Assembly: GCA_029224185.1 (NCBI GenBank)
Contig: CM055205.1
Location: 9,421,588 to 9,485,587, forward strand
Source of the DNA: Karalla daura
Taxonomy: Eukaryota > Chordata > Actinopteri > Chaetodontiformes > Leiognathidae
Length of the DNA: 64,000 nt
Reading direction: 5' to 3'
Under the pieces are notes generated by a model. That model searched no databases. It was not told where the DNA came from and worked only from the letters and a program-made list of their open reading frames with translations. Shown here piece after piece: positions 45,103-57,559 of this stretch (positions are counted from its first letter, which is position 1; every line of letters begins with the position of its first letter). The position numbers and the translations under genes are program-made.

Positions 45103-48100
45103 GAGATTTAATTTGTCAAATTGTTGTGACTCTCCTCGTCTCTGACCCGAGCGCCGCATTGTTAGCCGGTGCACATTGCATCACGGTGCGATTGTTGAGC
45201 TTTGAAAGATGCCTGATTGTGACTTAGGAGGAATGTGTGACGGCATAAATGAGGTCATGCGGGACTGCGCCGTTTCAAGGGGACGGATGCCGACAAGTCC
45301 ATTGGCGTCGGGGGCAGCGCTCGACATCACATTTTCTGGCGATGAAAAGTCAGATTCCATGATGTCACAGAGCGCCCCGTCTATCGTCTATCAGTGACGT
45401 CGGCAGCTTTGGTTTTTTCCAGTCACGTCACGGGAGGATCATTTGTTGTGGCAGCGTAGTATGTCGCCCGGGCGAAGTGTAAAGAGGGGTCAGCATTGAA
45501 AGAGAAGAGAGCATGTCATCCCACAACTCCAGGGTCAAGTGGGACTTGTGGGTCAGTCCACCAGCATTAATGTTGCAGTGCTGTCACCACAGCTACATAC
45601 TGGATCGCTCTCTGCTCTCTGAATGTGTAATCAGAGCATATACAAACACGCATGTATGGACAAACTCGCACACAAAGGAAGAAAATGAGCTAGGCAGGCC
45701 ACCCCCCTCCTCCTCCTCCTCCTTCTCGTCCTCCTCCTCCTCTTCCCCTCTGCACATATACACTGTGACTCATCGCTCTGCAGCCGTATAGCTATCAGAG
45801 GGACACAACCAACTTCAACTTCTCTCACAGGCTGTCTGCTCTCATTCGCTCAGCGTGACCCTGCAAAGCCAGAGGTCATGGCTGGAGAATGTTACTGTTG
45901 AAACATCTCCGTGGAAAAAAAAAAGGACCTTTGGAAAGCCGGGGGGGCCTTACAGGAAAGAGAGTGACGCAAGGGCAAAGAGGCGACAAATAGTTTTGGA
46001 AGCAGGGTTTGTGTGTCTTCCTGGGTGAAATGCGCTGGTCAGAGACATTAACGTGTGTGTGTGGGAGCCAGTTCAAAGCAAAGTGCTTTGAACTCCTCCT
46101 TCATGGATGAGAGTGTATTTGAATGAATCCTTGTAGGAAGCGTCAGTTATTCTGCAGCATAGTTATGATGTAATTTATTAATAAATAATGAGTAATAAAT
46201 ATATTCTAAGATATAGACCGCAGGAGGGGGATGATTGTCTCATTCACCAGCCTCGTCTAGCAGCTCTGCCAAACTGCCACCCACTACATTCACACATGCA
46301 CACGCGCACACACACACACAAACACACTCACATGCAAAACAACTTGCATACAAAGCGACACATCGAGAGAGTGAGAAAGAGAGACAGACAGAGAGGGCGA
46401 AAATCTGGGAAGCGGTGCAGTCTGCCTCCACAAGTACAGAACCTCCTACTCTATCTGTGCCCACATCGATATCTGCACACACGGCCTGTGTGTATCAGCT
46501 GCTGCCATGTTTGCTCTGTGCCTTCGCTGCCACGTCCCACCACACTGCATTCATTTATGTCTGAGAGCCTCCAAATAAAGTTAGCTGATACTATCAGAGC
46601 CGAGGAGGAGGAGGAGGAGGCGGAAGGAGGAGGAGGATGGTGTGTGATGCTGAACAGGTGCAGACAAAGTGACAAGCGTGTTCTCCCCAGGAAAACCAGG
46701 ACGGATGCACTTCTCACCTTTTCTCGTCGGCAAAGACGAACTTGCGCAGCTTGAGGTCTCCCAGGACGATGCCGGCCTGGTGGCAGTGTGCCACGGCCTG
46801 GGCCACCTGTCGGAAGAGCCGGCAGGCGTGCTCTTCATCCAGCCTGCGGCAGCTCTTCACCAGGGTGTGCATGTCCCCAAAGTCCTTGTCCAGGAACACG
46901 TAGGCCTTCCGCTCGCCCAGGATGATGTCCCTGATACCGGCCACGTTCCTGTGGGCCGGCAGGATCCCGTAGGGTCTGATTTTCTCCTGGTACACCCCCA
47001 TGTCAAACACCTGGGGGAGAGGGGGGAGCAGGGGGGGAGAGGATGGACAGGGATGCAGGGATTTAGTTCAAGTCGTAGATGTTTATTTGTCCCCATGGGG
47101 CAATTCAAAGCACAAGTTGTGGAAAAAAGAGGAAAGAAGAGTATGAATAAAAGGCATGCCGACAGAAGACACACAAGCTGCAAATTTGCATTGGGTTTAT
47201 TGTATGTGAATGCAGCAGTGCAAGACCTTCAGAAGTGGAAATATGCGCTGGCAGTGTTTACTTCGGGTGGGAAATAAGGGAGGGGGAAGCAGGAGGAATG
47301 GGTCAGTGTGTTCTTAATGATGATCTGAGGAAACAGTCATGCACATTTGGCAAAAAAAGGAGGCGTGTGATATGCTTTGATTCCAGCTGCTTTTTAGCAG
47401 CAGCGTGACAAATGAATCCGTGGAGCGCGAAGCGATTAACTCTTATTAATCAACAAAGCCACAAAGCGCCCATGCAAAAATAAACACATGCATGTGGAAA
47501 AGCGGATGTTATCTGGCATCGGGACCAGATCGTTATCATTTAGAGCCTCTCTCTTTGTCTCGCATGTTTGCATTTTTGTGCGGTGTGGCGTATTGCAGTG
47601 ACGTGTATGCAAATGAGCCGGGGGGGATGACAGAGGAAGGCGCGAGAGCCCGAGGATAGGTGGACGCAACACGACAGAGACGTATTAGTAAACAGATGCG
47701 CATCGATGACGGAGCCTGGTGTGACATGAAGAAGAATAAGTTAAAAAAAAAGGTGTGAAGCAACACGGTTGCGCAAAGCGTGCCACATTTGACGTGCAAT
47801 GGGTGAAGAAGTCCTTCTAAATACTGATGACATGTCAGACAAGGCGGTCGGTGTTGAAACACCATTCATTCACAGAAATTGCACAACGCCGCGCGCGGGT
47901 TGCGCAGACATACAGACTGAATATACCTTGCACAGCAGCTCGGAGCCGGTGTCCGTGTCCATGGCGCTGTGCAGAGTCTCCCCCCGGTCGGACAGAGGTA
48001 GCAGCAGATACGGTCCGATCCTGGAGGGGCCCGGGTGGCTCCCCGGGACCGGGCTGGACACCGGGCTGGACGGAGGTGTTGGGGAAGAGGTCCCCAGGAG

Positions 48101-48229
48101 TCCCGGGGAGTCCCCAGCCTCCGCGCCCAGCCTGGCACACTTGGCCGGCGGCTGGTCGTCCGAGTCCAGCCGCTTGTGCGCAGCTCTGCGGAGGCACGGA
48201 GGAGCCGGGCTGCTCCACTGCAAGTTCAT
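42988..48229 (-). CDS. trib1: TRIB1, Tribbles pseudokinase 1 (3 exons)
   Basis: TRIB1 scaffolds the COP1 ubiquitin ligase onto substrates such as C/EBP-alpha and binds MEK1. It affects myeloid differentiation and hepatic lipid metabolism. Exons on the - strand are 48229-47927, 47010-46718 and 43462-42988. They join in phase to 356 codons (human about 372). Visible parts: a variable N terminus with basic KRLDSDDQPPAKCARL; GPSRIGPYLLLPLSD; ELLCK (beta3-type Lys101); GERKAYVFLDKDFGDMH; AVAHCHQAGIVLGDLKLRKF (catalytic-loop Asp186); a LESLED segment where kinases have DFG; HGCPAYVSPEIL; WSLGVMLYTMLVGRYPFHD; SKIRRGQCCLPEGLSPKAK; HPWF at 317-320 (MEK-binding side); and EQMVP at 340-344, the COP1-binding type motif. 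LGDLKLRKF favours TRIB1 over TRIB2. The nearest upstream in-frame codon is GTG at 48235; ATG at 48229 is the start. Confidence 0.96.
44060..44125. repeat. (CA)n microsatellite in TRIB1 intron 2
   Basis: About 33 CA units next to a short CT tract. Confidence 0.97.
44850..44889. repeat. (CT)n microsatellite in TRIB1 intron 2
   Basis: About 20 CT units. Confidence 0.95.
45066..45102. repeat. (GT)n microsatellite in TRIB1 intron 2
   Basis: About 18 GT units with one GC interruption. Confidence 0.95.
45170..45435. promoter_or_regulatory. Candidate ATF/C-EBP-responsive element in TRIB1 intron 2
   Basis: TTGCATCA (45176-45183) is the C/EBP-ATF composite core. TGATGTCA (45360-45367) and TGACGTCG (45395-45402) are CRE-like. 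GTCACGTCACG (45422-45432) holds another ACGTCA. Four such motifs within about 260 bp is more than I would expect by chance, but binding is not shown. Confidence 0.35.
46718..47010 (-). CDS. trib1: TRIB1 exon 2
   Basis: Acceptor (on -) tctcccccag|GTG, donor AAAAG|gtgaga (phase 2). It encodes VFDMGVYQEKIRPYGIL through LGDLKLRKFVFADEK, covering the N lobe and catalytic loop. Confidence 0.96.
47011..47926 (-). other. trib1: TRIB1 intron 1 (0.9 kb)
   Basis: GT-AG intron. It carries an exact ATGCAAAT octamer (47607-47614) beside TGACGT (47599-47604). No other feature is evident. Confidence 0.75.
47927..48229 (-). CDS. trib1: TRIB1 exon 1
   Basis: 101 codons from ATG 48229 to CTGTGCAAG|gtatat (phase 0). 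The N terminus is Pro/Ser-rich and poorly conserved; GPSRIGPYLLLPLSDRGE anchors it to the family. The exon is CpG-rich. Confidence 0.93.
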
Positions 48230-48495
48230 CCTCACAGGTAGATTCAGTACGAAGACAGAAGAAAAAAACCCGTCTCTTTCACTTGGTCCCCCCTCCTTTT
48301 TTCAGGTGGTTAATATAAAGAAAGTGCGCGCTCCATCTCTCCGGTGAAATTAATCCAACACGCGTTCCTGTGGGAAGAAAATCCCTCAGAGTCCAGATAC
48401 AGAAAGAGAGAGGAGGGAGAGGGAGACTCACACTCTGAGAGAGGCAGAGTGTGTGAGCGAGTGTGTGTAAGCTCTGATCTCAACATCACTGGAGC

Positions 48496-48562
<67 letters not shown>

Positions 48563-48660
48563 CACACACACACACTCCTCCCGACCAGTCCAGCCTCCTG
48601 GTGACACAACCATTGAGCAATCCTGACTCCAGCCCCTCTGATGAAACTGCCTCTGCTGTT
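48230..48660 (-). promoter_or_regulatory. trib1: TRIB1 5' leader and probable promoter
   Basis: CpG-containing sequence upstream of the ATG with a 64-bp CT/GA tract (48495-48558). A TTTATATT string on the - strand at 48312-48319 could be a weak TATA element. The start site is not determinable. Confidence 0.35.
48495..48558. repeat. (CT)n microsatellite upstream of TRIB1
   Basis: About 32 CT units with one CTCG interruption, about 270 bp upstream of the TRIB1 ATG. Confidence 0.97.
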
Positions 48661-50589
48661 ACCCTTCACACACGTCTATGGGGCATTAACATTCATGTAA
48701 TTTGTCCTGCCTGGTGGGATTTTACAGTAAGATACATGTACATACATACATGAGGAGAAGGAAAGGTGGGGGGGTACCCCATTTGACCATGTGAGAACAA
48801 TGGAGAAATCTACTTATCATGGCTGCCTCATCATGCAGGCACATGCTTTTAGACAATAATTAACAATCTTCGCAACTCTCACTCTGACTCAGTTGTTCCA
48901 TAATGCTCAGCCCTTATATTACCATTTATTGCAACAATCTCTCCGCAGAACTCGCAGTATATGGCACCTGAACTATTTGCTCTCCAAATGTTATGCCTAA
49001 AGTGTGAAGCGGCCAGCACAAAGCCCCAGTGTGTGAGCCTTAACTCTAGCCTTAACATCAGCATGATATTTTCCCATGTGGAGCCTGTTTGTTATGTGGA
49101 TATGACTCACCCCCATAAACCCTTAGTGGTGCCGGGCTATAAGCATTCACATAAAATATGCCAGCGCGGCTCCACAAACAACATCATAGGCAGCTGGCCG
49201 TTCACAGAAAGACACCGATCCCGTGCTGAAACTAGTTGTATACCCAATTAGAACAAACAAGCAAGCCAATACTCTGCAATCTGTGTGAAAATGATGCAAT
49301 ATTCTTCAAAAAACGGATAATCAGTGAACTATGGACTGTTGCTTAAGTATGCGGGAGCTACAAATTGAAGGCGAAGTACAGTATGAAAAACATTCCTGTG
49401 ATGATGCGTGTCGATATGGGCCGACGGTGAGGAGCAATTATAAATGTGCATAGTGCTGTGTGTTTTGCCGCCGTATGCACTCACGCACAACCATGTGTTT
49501 GTTGCGCAAGAGGTCTCTCTCTCTCTCTCTTTCTCTCTCTTTCTCCACTGCTTTGTGTCAAACAGGCACGGTGGCTGCTGTCGAGGCTCACCCAGCGCTC
49601 GCTACAGCGCAGAGTGCCAGCTGGCCCGCGTGCGCGCACCTACTGTCGCCCCACTTTTTGCGAAACCCCCCTCCTGCCGAACAGAAGCGCGCCGTTACGG
49701 ACCGCTTCTCTTCACGTTTTGCAACACGGCTCCTTCCTTCCATGAGAGGTCACGCGCTTATGCCGGGTCACGGCAGCTCAGCTCAGCTCGACTCAAAAAG
49801 GTCATGTGAACCTGTCTCGGCAGGCCGTCCAAACATGGATGAGCTGCAGATTCCATAGGAATGATGCCCTGTTATTTTTAGGCCCCGCATTCTTTCTTTG
49901 TGCAGTGGTCTTCCTATGAATAAGGTGACTCACCGGCTGATTGATGCGTGTGCATCCCTCTGAGCAAATGTGTTTGTCATGCCGTCGAGCAGGCACGGGA
50001 ACAGGTTTCCCCTCTCTCTCTCTTTTTTAAGATGTTCAAAAAGCAGGATGAGCAATCAGACACTGTGGGAATGGGTGGTAGAGTCACGAAAGGCCAAAAG
50101 GTTCATTGTTATTTGTGAATAGTGCGGACCTGGTGTATCAGTGCATCAGAGTGATGATGCATGTTGGTTGCTTTGTTACATGTGACCGTTTGTAGACGGT
50201 GGGAAAAAAAACCCTGTAATTTGTTTTGACTGTGATACACGTAACCGGAGATCTCTTGTGCTCGTCTGCACTGTGTAAAGAGTCCAGACCATGGGAAACA
50301 TTGGAGGCGATCCCTGGTCATTTCTGGCAGCAATGACGCAGGAGACACACCTCCGCTGAGTATGCAAAATGACTTGTACCCATCTCCCATGGAGCGTCCC
50401 AGTAAAAAGAGGTGTGAAAACACAAACACACACACACACACACACAAAAGCCTACCTGGCAGCACACACACGCCTCTGTTAAACATTCAATGGGACACTA
50501 GTACAGTAAACATGTCAGTGGCTCATCCAAACCAGTTTAACTGAAAAGGAAACATCCATTTAGAGCATACGTGTACCATATACTTTGTG

Positions 50590-50932
50590 TTTAGTGCTGT
50601 CACTTTATAGAAAGGTCACTGGTGCACATCTAGATGGTGGCCAGTCTGTGCAGAATTTGCACGTTTCCTCCATTTCCAGGAGGTATTTCAGTTTTATTTC
50701 AGTTTCTCCTACAATTCAAAAACATGCAATATTTAGGTTGATTGCGAACACTTAAACTGACCCCAGGTGTGAGTGAGTGATTGAGAGTGAATGATGCATG
50801 TCCTGCGATAGACTGGAGACCTGTCCAGGATGTCTTCCCTGCCTTTTTTCCCTCTGTGCGATGGGAATAGTTTCTAGCAGACCCCAGAGGCACCGTTGAA
50901 TACTAAGCCTGTGAGATAATGGATGGATGGAA
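50590..50932 (+). mobile_element. SINE copy, nearly complete to ATGG tail
   Basis: TTAGTGCTGTCAC (A-box side), GTGCAGAATTTGCACG, AACATGCAATATTTAGGTTG, GACCCCAGGTGTGAGTGAG, TGCGATAGACTGGAGACCTG, TCCAGGATGTCTTCCCTGCC and a closing GGATGGATGG occur in consensus order. Confidence 0.8.
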
Positions 50933-53900
50933 ACACTCGGAGTCCGACGGTGTTTAAATACGTGAGTCGCAACATCAACAACACTACTCACCTCTCCCAC
51001 GGAGCACATCAGCAAAAACTGGAAAGGGGTCTTTCATAGCTAGTAGGGGAGCCCAAAAAAACAACAAGAGGGAAAACAAATGTGGAGGCAAATTCCAGGT
51101 GATAAAACAGACTGGGATCTTGACTTATTGTGTGCATATACAGTACATCAATCTCCAAAATATCTTCTGTATTGCTATTTTAGACTAGCTACGTTACAAA
51201 AACTGACCCAGTTACACATACAGAGCATTTCTGTACGTGTGAGAGTCTCTGTGATATGACAATTTGTTTCTGTCTACTTAGTACAGACAGTCACACCCGT
51301 GTGTGTGAATAGGCTGAATGTTACTTCCACATAGTTTCATAGTTTATGTTGCTGGGCTGCAGGTTGTAGCACTCCATAGCTGGTCAATCAGTGTGCACCT
51401 CACGGCGTGTGTGGGTGTGTAGTATACAGCGCCTGTGTGGGAGTGTGGCTGTATCCCCATGCCAGAGAGCTGGGAGAGAAAACAGTATTCAGGGCATGCT
51501 CTCCCTTGTTATAATTAGCTGAGTCACTCACCACCAGCAGCGGTAAGCAGAGGCCGGGAATTGATCTGCTCTGAGAATAGTTCAATCTGATCTGGCTGAC
51601 AGCCAGCCATCGCTGTTAATTATTCTTCATTTGAGCTGCCCTGAACAGAGCTGCAGACTGGAGACCAGGACTCAAGTCGGGCGTAGAGACTCGCGATGCA
51701 ACCGCCTGCCTTGGGACCTGATCTGAAACCAAAGTCTTGATCAGTTCTGAAGCAGGGAACAGGCAGAGAAATTATCTTTTAAATGAGTCTCAACACAGGC
51801 TTAGCAGTCATAAATCTGTCTTTCTGGAGAGGATGTTGGTTAATGGTTTTTGATAGATGCCTTAGGATAAGAGGAACCAAACAGATAAACATACAATGGT
51901 AGTTTCCCATAAAAACACCCACATTGCTCCAGTTAACTACCGAACTTAGATTTTATAAGCAGTATTATTTTATTAAGTAGTGTTTATTTATAGTTACAGT
52001 GTGCAAATGTAATACTGTTTGACATCCTAACCAGTTTGTTTTCACCCATATATTGGTTCCCAGCTTCTAGTTCATTTTTACTAAATCATAGCACATGTGC
52101 ACTAGAGGGTTTATGTTAACTAAAAAGCCTGACAGATGTGTGCAGAGGCAGACATTTTGTATCCGAGTACCTAAATCATTGCCACAGATTTATAAACTGC
52201 CGTTTTGTTTGAGTATATATTTTAAGCTTCTTTTAGTCCATCATAACCATTAACAAGAAGAATATTCATAAACTGGTCAGATCTTTCTGGAAATTGAATG
52301 ATTTTAATGGTGTCACATGATGACCTGTCACCCGAGGTCATATGTCATGGACCCTAATGGACCTCAAACAAACCAGACATGCGTGAACTTTAGTTTCAAG
52401 TGTGTGTCTGTGTTGTTTGTTTTTATATTTCTTAACACAAAGTGTGTGTTAGTGTGTATCTCTGCTGCTGCTAGTTTAGCAGGAGTAGCTGCTAGCTGTG
52501 GGCTAACAGCTACAAATAAAAATAATGGGAAAATGTTCAGTTTCTCAAGTATCTCTGGTTTCTGTATGTCTCTCATTTGCCATAAGTGAGGTGTACGTCT
52601 GCTCAAAGACAATGATTAATTTAACTTTCAGCTAGCTGATAGCAGCTGTCTTTGTTTACCCACAGAAATCAAGCATCAAATGAAATTTTATATGAAGCCA
52701 TACAAGCAAACAAACTGTATGTAAACCAAAAATATGTAAATATAGGGTAACTATCTCTAGCTAGGATGTGACATTTTGTATATATATTCCTGCTTTGTGT
52801 GCCTTTTAGTATCCTGTGACATCGGGCATCCTTCAAGACAATAATTCTCCTGTGCTGGCATCATATTAAGTGCAACATTTTGGAAAGTAGAACTTGTTCC
52901 CTGCAAGCGTCTGGTTGTCTGCCATTGTGTCTTTGGAAAGCTGACAACTTGTTATGAATTTAGACGAAGAGTGTGGGAGATAGAAGTGGGCCACCGGATT
53001 CAGTTTAGCAGTTACATACGTGTAAGAGATAGAGATTGTTGAATTTCTTGACTGTGGGTATGTAAAGTCTGCCTGGTGAACAGGGAAGAAGTGAACAGGT
53101 GTTGCATTTTATACTCCTCCTCGGTTTCCTGGCCATCCTGATGCAGGATTACAGACATCGATATGTGCCAATATAGCAAATTTAATGACATGATAGTTTC
53201 AAATTCTTTGGAAGTAAACAGCACAGTCACAAAAATGCATCTCGCCAGGCGTTTTTGCATCAGCTTGCTTCAGAAGACTTCAGTTTAACCTTGTCGAATG
53301 TTCATTTTCATCAGACATGTAAATAGTAAAGCGCCAGTGTTGCTGTTTTGAATGAAGACTAAGACTGTCATAATATTTTCATGTAAACAAAGTCGCCGTG
53401 AACCCAGTGAACTTAAGTGTTGATGTCTCCGCCAAAATTAGTCATCAGCCCACCATAACCACCTAAGCTAAATATGCTCTGTATTTTCACAACCCTGGAC
53501 GACCTCAGGGACAATCCATCAAACCAGGAGCTGAAATTGAGAATTGTTTCATGTGGATGGTCTCCAGACTGAAGTCTGGCCAAAATGTCTGCCTTCCTTT
53601 TCTAGTTATCCCAAACTGCCCATCACCATTTCTTTGATCTCTAAGGTTGACTCTGGCTTCATTAGATTATAGTGACTGGGTTCCTGGCAACACGAAGGAT
53701 TTGCGCAATTGTCTAAGACATGCATTAAATTTACAGTATATGCTGTGCTCAGCTTTACGGCACATGACAGCTTATTGTTTTTGCACGGAAATACACACTT
53801 TACATGCGGTTCCCTAATGACTGAAAGCATTTTTTCTCACACAGGGGTGTTGTCTTGTTTGCACACACTCAGCACAAAGACTTCCTCAAAGATTGCCTGA

Positions 53901-55464
53901 GAAGATTTGAAACTAAGTATAACTCTCCACCTCTAATCTGGACTTCATGTGAAGTAGTTGTGGAAAGACCTTGTCGCTGTTCCCTAGAACCAGTTGCAAT
54001 CTTGTCTTAAGCCGAAAACAAAAATGCTATTAATAGCTGAAACCCAAATCTTTTGTCAGGAGCAATGGAGGAATGCGATGACACTCTGATAACAAAACAT
54101 TTATTGTGGCTGGAGATATTTTCTTTATTATTAGAATCACAATTAATTTCTTGAGAGCATAAGAACAAATATTCATCTGCTGACGTGTAAAATGGGTGTG
54201 CTTTAAAATGTATTTTAATGACATTTATTCAGATGCATTATTCAAAGAATTTCTTCTCAAAAATCAACCCTGAAGTGTACAATGTTACTAAATCACCTAA
54301 ACCTGGAAACGATTAGTTGCGCGACTTTGGGGAAAAACACCTTTACATCACAGTCATTTTGCAGATCTCTGTTGTCCATAAAAGGTTGCACTTATAGTGC
54401 CAATGCGAAGCTGAGGTAAATGTCATAAAAACACTCAATATACTCCAATACTCCTAAAGGTTTTACAGTTTTTTCAGAGCTCAGTCACAACATACTCAAA
54501 TGTGGTGTGGAGGTGTAGACAAGCTCTGTGGACTGACATGGTGGGCTGTTAATGGGAGACTCTTACCGAAACTCCAAATGGATACTCCCCTTCCTCTGCT
54601 CCTTCCACTTTTACTGTGGCAGATACATATGAGTCTTGATCAACTTGCACAGACGACTTGAGGTAGTTTCTTCTGGCTAGAACTGGCTATCTGTAACATT
54701 TTGACTTGACTGTAAACTATCATTGCATAATGAAGTGAACTGCAAAGCAAGGAAAAGCTCAAGCCATGGCTGAGAAAGCACTGCTTCATCATCGTTTTGC
54801 AGATCATTTCTGATGAGATTGACGTTTTTCTGTTGCACTTCTTCAGAATAAGGAATCTGAGCCCTGGAACCTAAAGTGAAAAGCGAACAACTCCATTTTC
54901 TCGGAACATCCACAGTATACCAGATATCGCCCTCAAATCCTCATCCCTAGCCGGTTTTCACTTGAAAAAACCAGCTCACTTCCCTCCATTGTTTCACAAC
55001 TCCGTTTTTTATCCGTCACACATCAACACATGATTTCACTGAAGTAGATTGCCTTACACTCAAGAGCTCCGTTCCAGGATGACTCAAGGGGTTTCCTGTT
55101 GCTAATGGGAAGTGGATTGCAATAATGAATGTGTGCCTGTGTGTCCTGTGGCCACAACAGACACACGTCACTACCATACTGTCACTAGCTCATCAGCGAG
55201 GTTACACAAGCTGTCTCCGCTCAGCCAGGCCGAGTCCATGATGTCACCCCGAGTGGAATGAGAAAACACCGATTGAGAAAGGAAAACAAGAAGTGATTGT
55301 CATGTATTGCTCAGCTGAGAAAAGAGGGAGATTTTACTATTTTCGGTTACTCAGCCACCTTTTTGATGGAAAAACAATAGAGCTAAATGCTAAAATTCTC
55401 CCACTGAGAATGCTGATAGGATGATACATGCAGAAAAAACAGTCATTAATTGGTATTTCCAAAT

Positions 55465-55770
55465 ATAGATGCATGTGGAGTTCAAATCCCAGTTGGACCG
55501 GGGGACTTTTTAAGAAAAGTTTATGTTGTTCCCGAGTCTGTGTGGGTTTTCTCTGGGTAGTCTGGGTACTCAGTCCAGAAACATGCAGTGTTCAGACTGA
55601 CTCGAGACTCTAAATTACAGCAGTTTGTATGTATTAGTGTGCCTTGAGATGATCTGATGACACATCCAGGGTGTATTCCCTGCCTTCTTCCTGTATGCAC
55701 TCTAGATAGGCTCCTGTAGAACTATGAGACAAAAAATGGGTACAAAGAGGTAAGATAATGGGTGGATGTA
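55465..55770 (+). mobile_element. SINE copy
   Basis: GTGGAGTTCAAATCCCAGT (B-box-like), GTGTGGGTTTTCTCTGGGTA, CAGTCCAGAAACATGCAGTG, ACTCGAGACTCTAAATTA, ACATCCAGGGTGTATTCCCT, CTAGATAGGCTCC, then a degraded GGGTGGATG tail. Confidence 0.75.
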
Positions 55771-56527
55771 TCCTTTTGGCTATCATTTCTAAAAAAAAAA
55801 TGCCTTTTTTCTTTCTCTTCCTTTCTTTTATTAATGTTCTCTGACACAATTTCCCTTGGTGTCACTTGCTTTGATTTATTTGAACTGTGCTGTTAAAAGT
55901 ATTCCTTTACAAACAGCGCCTTAGAGAATGGCACATCAAAGTGTCATCCTACATTAATCTTGTCTGTGAGTCCCGATGAAAGATAAGCTGCAGCTGTACA
56001 AAGGGGGCTCCTGCGTTCGACATACCTACACCAAATGAAATTCTAAAGCGAGCAGGTCTTCAGTTCCCCCTTCCTTTCAATAGGTGAGGACACAAAGTAC
56101 ATCCTCCAGCCAAAACACAAGAGGCTGGATCATGGTTAATGACACTTCTAGTGTGAGAGCAGGACAGATCTACAGAGAGGGAAAAATCTCATATTTGTTA
56201 CAAGTCCCATAACCCCCAACCGCTTTCCAGAGTGAGTCAACCAGTAGTAAATTTATCAAAGTGTGCGAACGCGAGAGGGAAAGAAGAGCTTAGCGTTTGG
56301 AAAAAGCAATTAATTGCGGGATAATACCCCATGTAACAGGATTTCAATGACTGTTAGCGCTGCTCCGCTCCAAAAGGAGATTTATTCTCATAATCCCATG
56401 ATGAAAGGGATGACCAATTATTTCCCATGCATTGGAACACAGTGCCTGAGCCAGGGCCAGGCCAGCGGGAGAAAGAGGAAGCGACACGCGGGGGAAAGAG
56501 ACAAGGAAGTGTTTGTTTGCATGCGCC

Positions 56528-56530
<3 letters not shown>

Positions 56531-56585
<55 letters not shown>

Positions 56586-56612
56586 CACACACACGCACAC
56601 ACACACACAAAC
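56531..56612. repeat. (CA)n microsatellite
   Basis: About 40 CA units with two GC interruptions. Confidence 0.97.
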
Positions 56613-57349
56613 ACACTTTTTATCAGGCAACAACAACCTGTCACTCTCCCCAAATTACCTAACGCAGAGCTTTTAATGATATGATTGCGCTACAACTCAC
56701 GGGAGGAAGATGAAAGCTGAGCATTGCTCCATTAACTGCAGACTCGGTCGCAGCTGAAAATTAGGCCTTGCGTTTCTTGGCGTTTCATCAGTTTTGAAGG
56801 ATGTTGAAAATGTGGGTTAACATTCATGAAGTTTGTGTTTGAGTTTCAACGGCAGAATGTCATCATAAAGGAGTACACATGATGTTATTGAAACAGGCAT
56901 TAAAATCTTTCAAAGGAATTCATTCATAGACGTCTCTCCCTGGTGGATCGCGATGGCACGACTTCCTAATTAAGGAGAGATAGCAGGGCAGATTGTGGCA
57001 AGCGATTTCTTAAAAATGTCTTCAACTGTTGAAAAGATGCAGACTGTTGATCCAGCGTGTGCTCAAATATTTGAGGATGTTTTGCAACACATCTTTTCCT
57101 GTGGTCTGTTTGAACAGAGCTCTGGTTGTATGTACTGTGGGGACAGATTTAGTCATATCAGAACGTTCTTAACGTAGTTTTCTACGTATGGTTACTCATA
57201 TAACCAAAATCTCTGTTCCTCAGACCTTGTTTACCACCCAAACACAATGGATATAAAAGGACTTTTGTATGAGATGATTTGTAGACTCTACTGTATGTGA
57301 ATGGGTATCACAGGAAAGCCTGAGGATCCACGGCTGAAATTTTACCCAC

Positions 57350-57415
57350 TTAGATAGAGAGATAGAAACCTTATTGATCCCTTGCCGTGTGGTTCAATTT
57401 TGGAAATTCAGGTTC
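57350..57415 (-). mobile_element. LINE-like 3' tail fragment
   Basis: On the - strand, AATTGAACC... precedes GGGATCAATAAGG and a TCTATCTCTCTATC tail. It resembles the fragment at 16436-16480 and the GGGATCAATAAAG ends of common fish LINEs. Confidence 0.5.
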
Positions 57416-57559
57416 CAGTTAGAGCAACAGAGCACACTCTAACTCCTAGCTATTCTGAGACAGCCAAAACAAACATTTCCATCAATGAGCCAACATTTAT
57501 ATCATTTCCACTGATGGATCAATTTTGTGCCAGTCCCTGTTTTTGTTTGGCTACAGTAG

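Larger units (their letters stand above)
43463..46717 (-). other. trib1: TRIB1 intron 2 (3.26 kb)
   Basis: GT-AG intron. It contains several microsatellites and, at 45170-45435, a cluster of ATF/CRE/C-EBP-like motifs. No exon is apparent inside it. Confidence 0.8.

Noticed and set aside
48230..48235. Upstream in-frame GTG as a TRIB1 start
   Set aside because: ATG at 48229 is two codons downstream and is the normal initiator; a GTG start is not warranted in a vertebrate gene.
56995..57177. A 60-codon frame that looks protein-like (acidic, Cys residues)
   Set aside because: I considered a transposase or zinc-finger fragment, but there is no complete motif and no flanking continuation in any frame.
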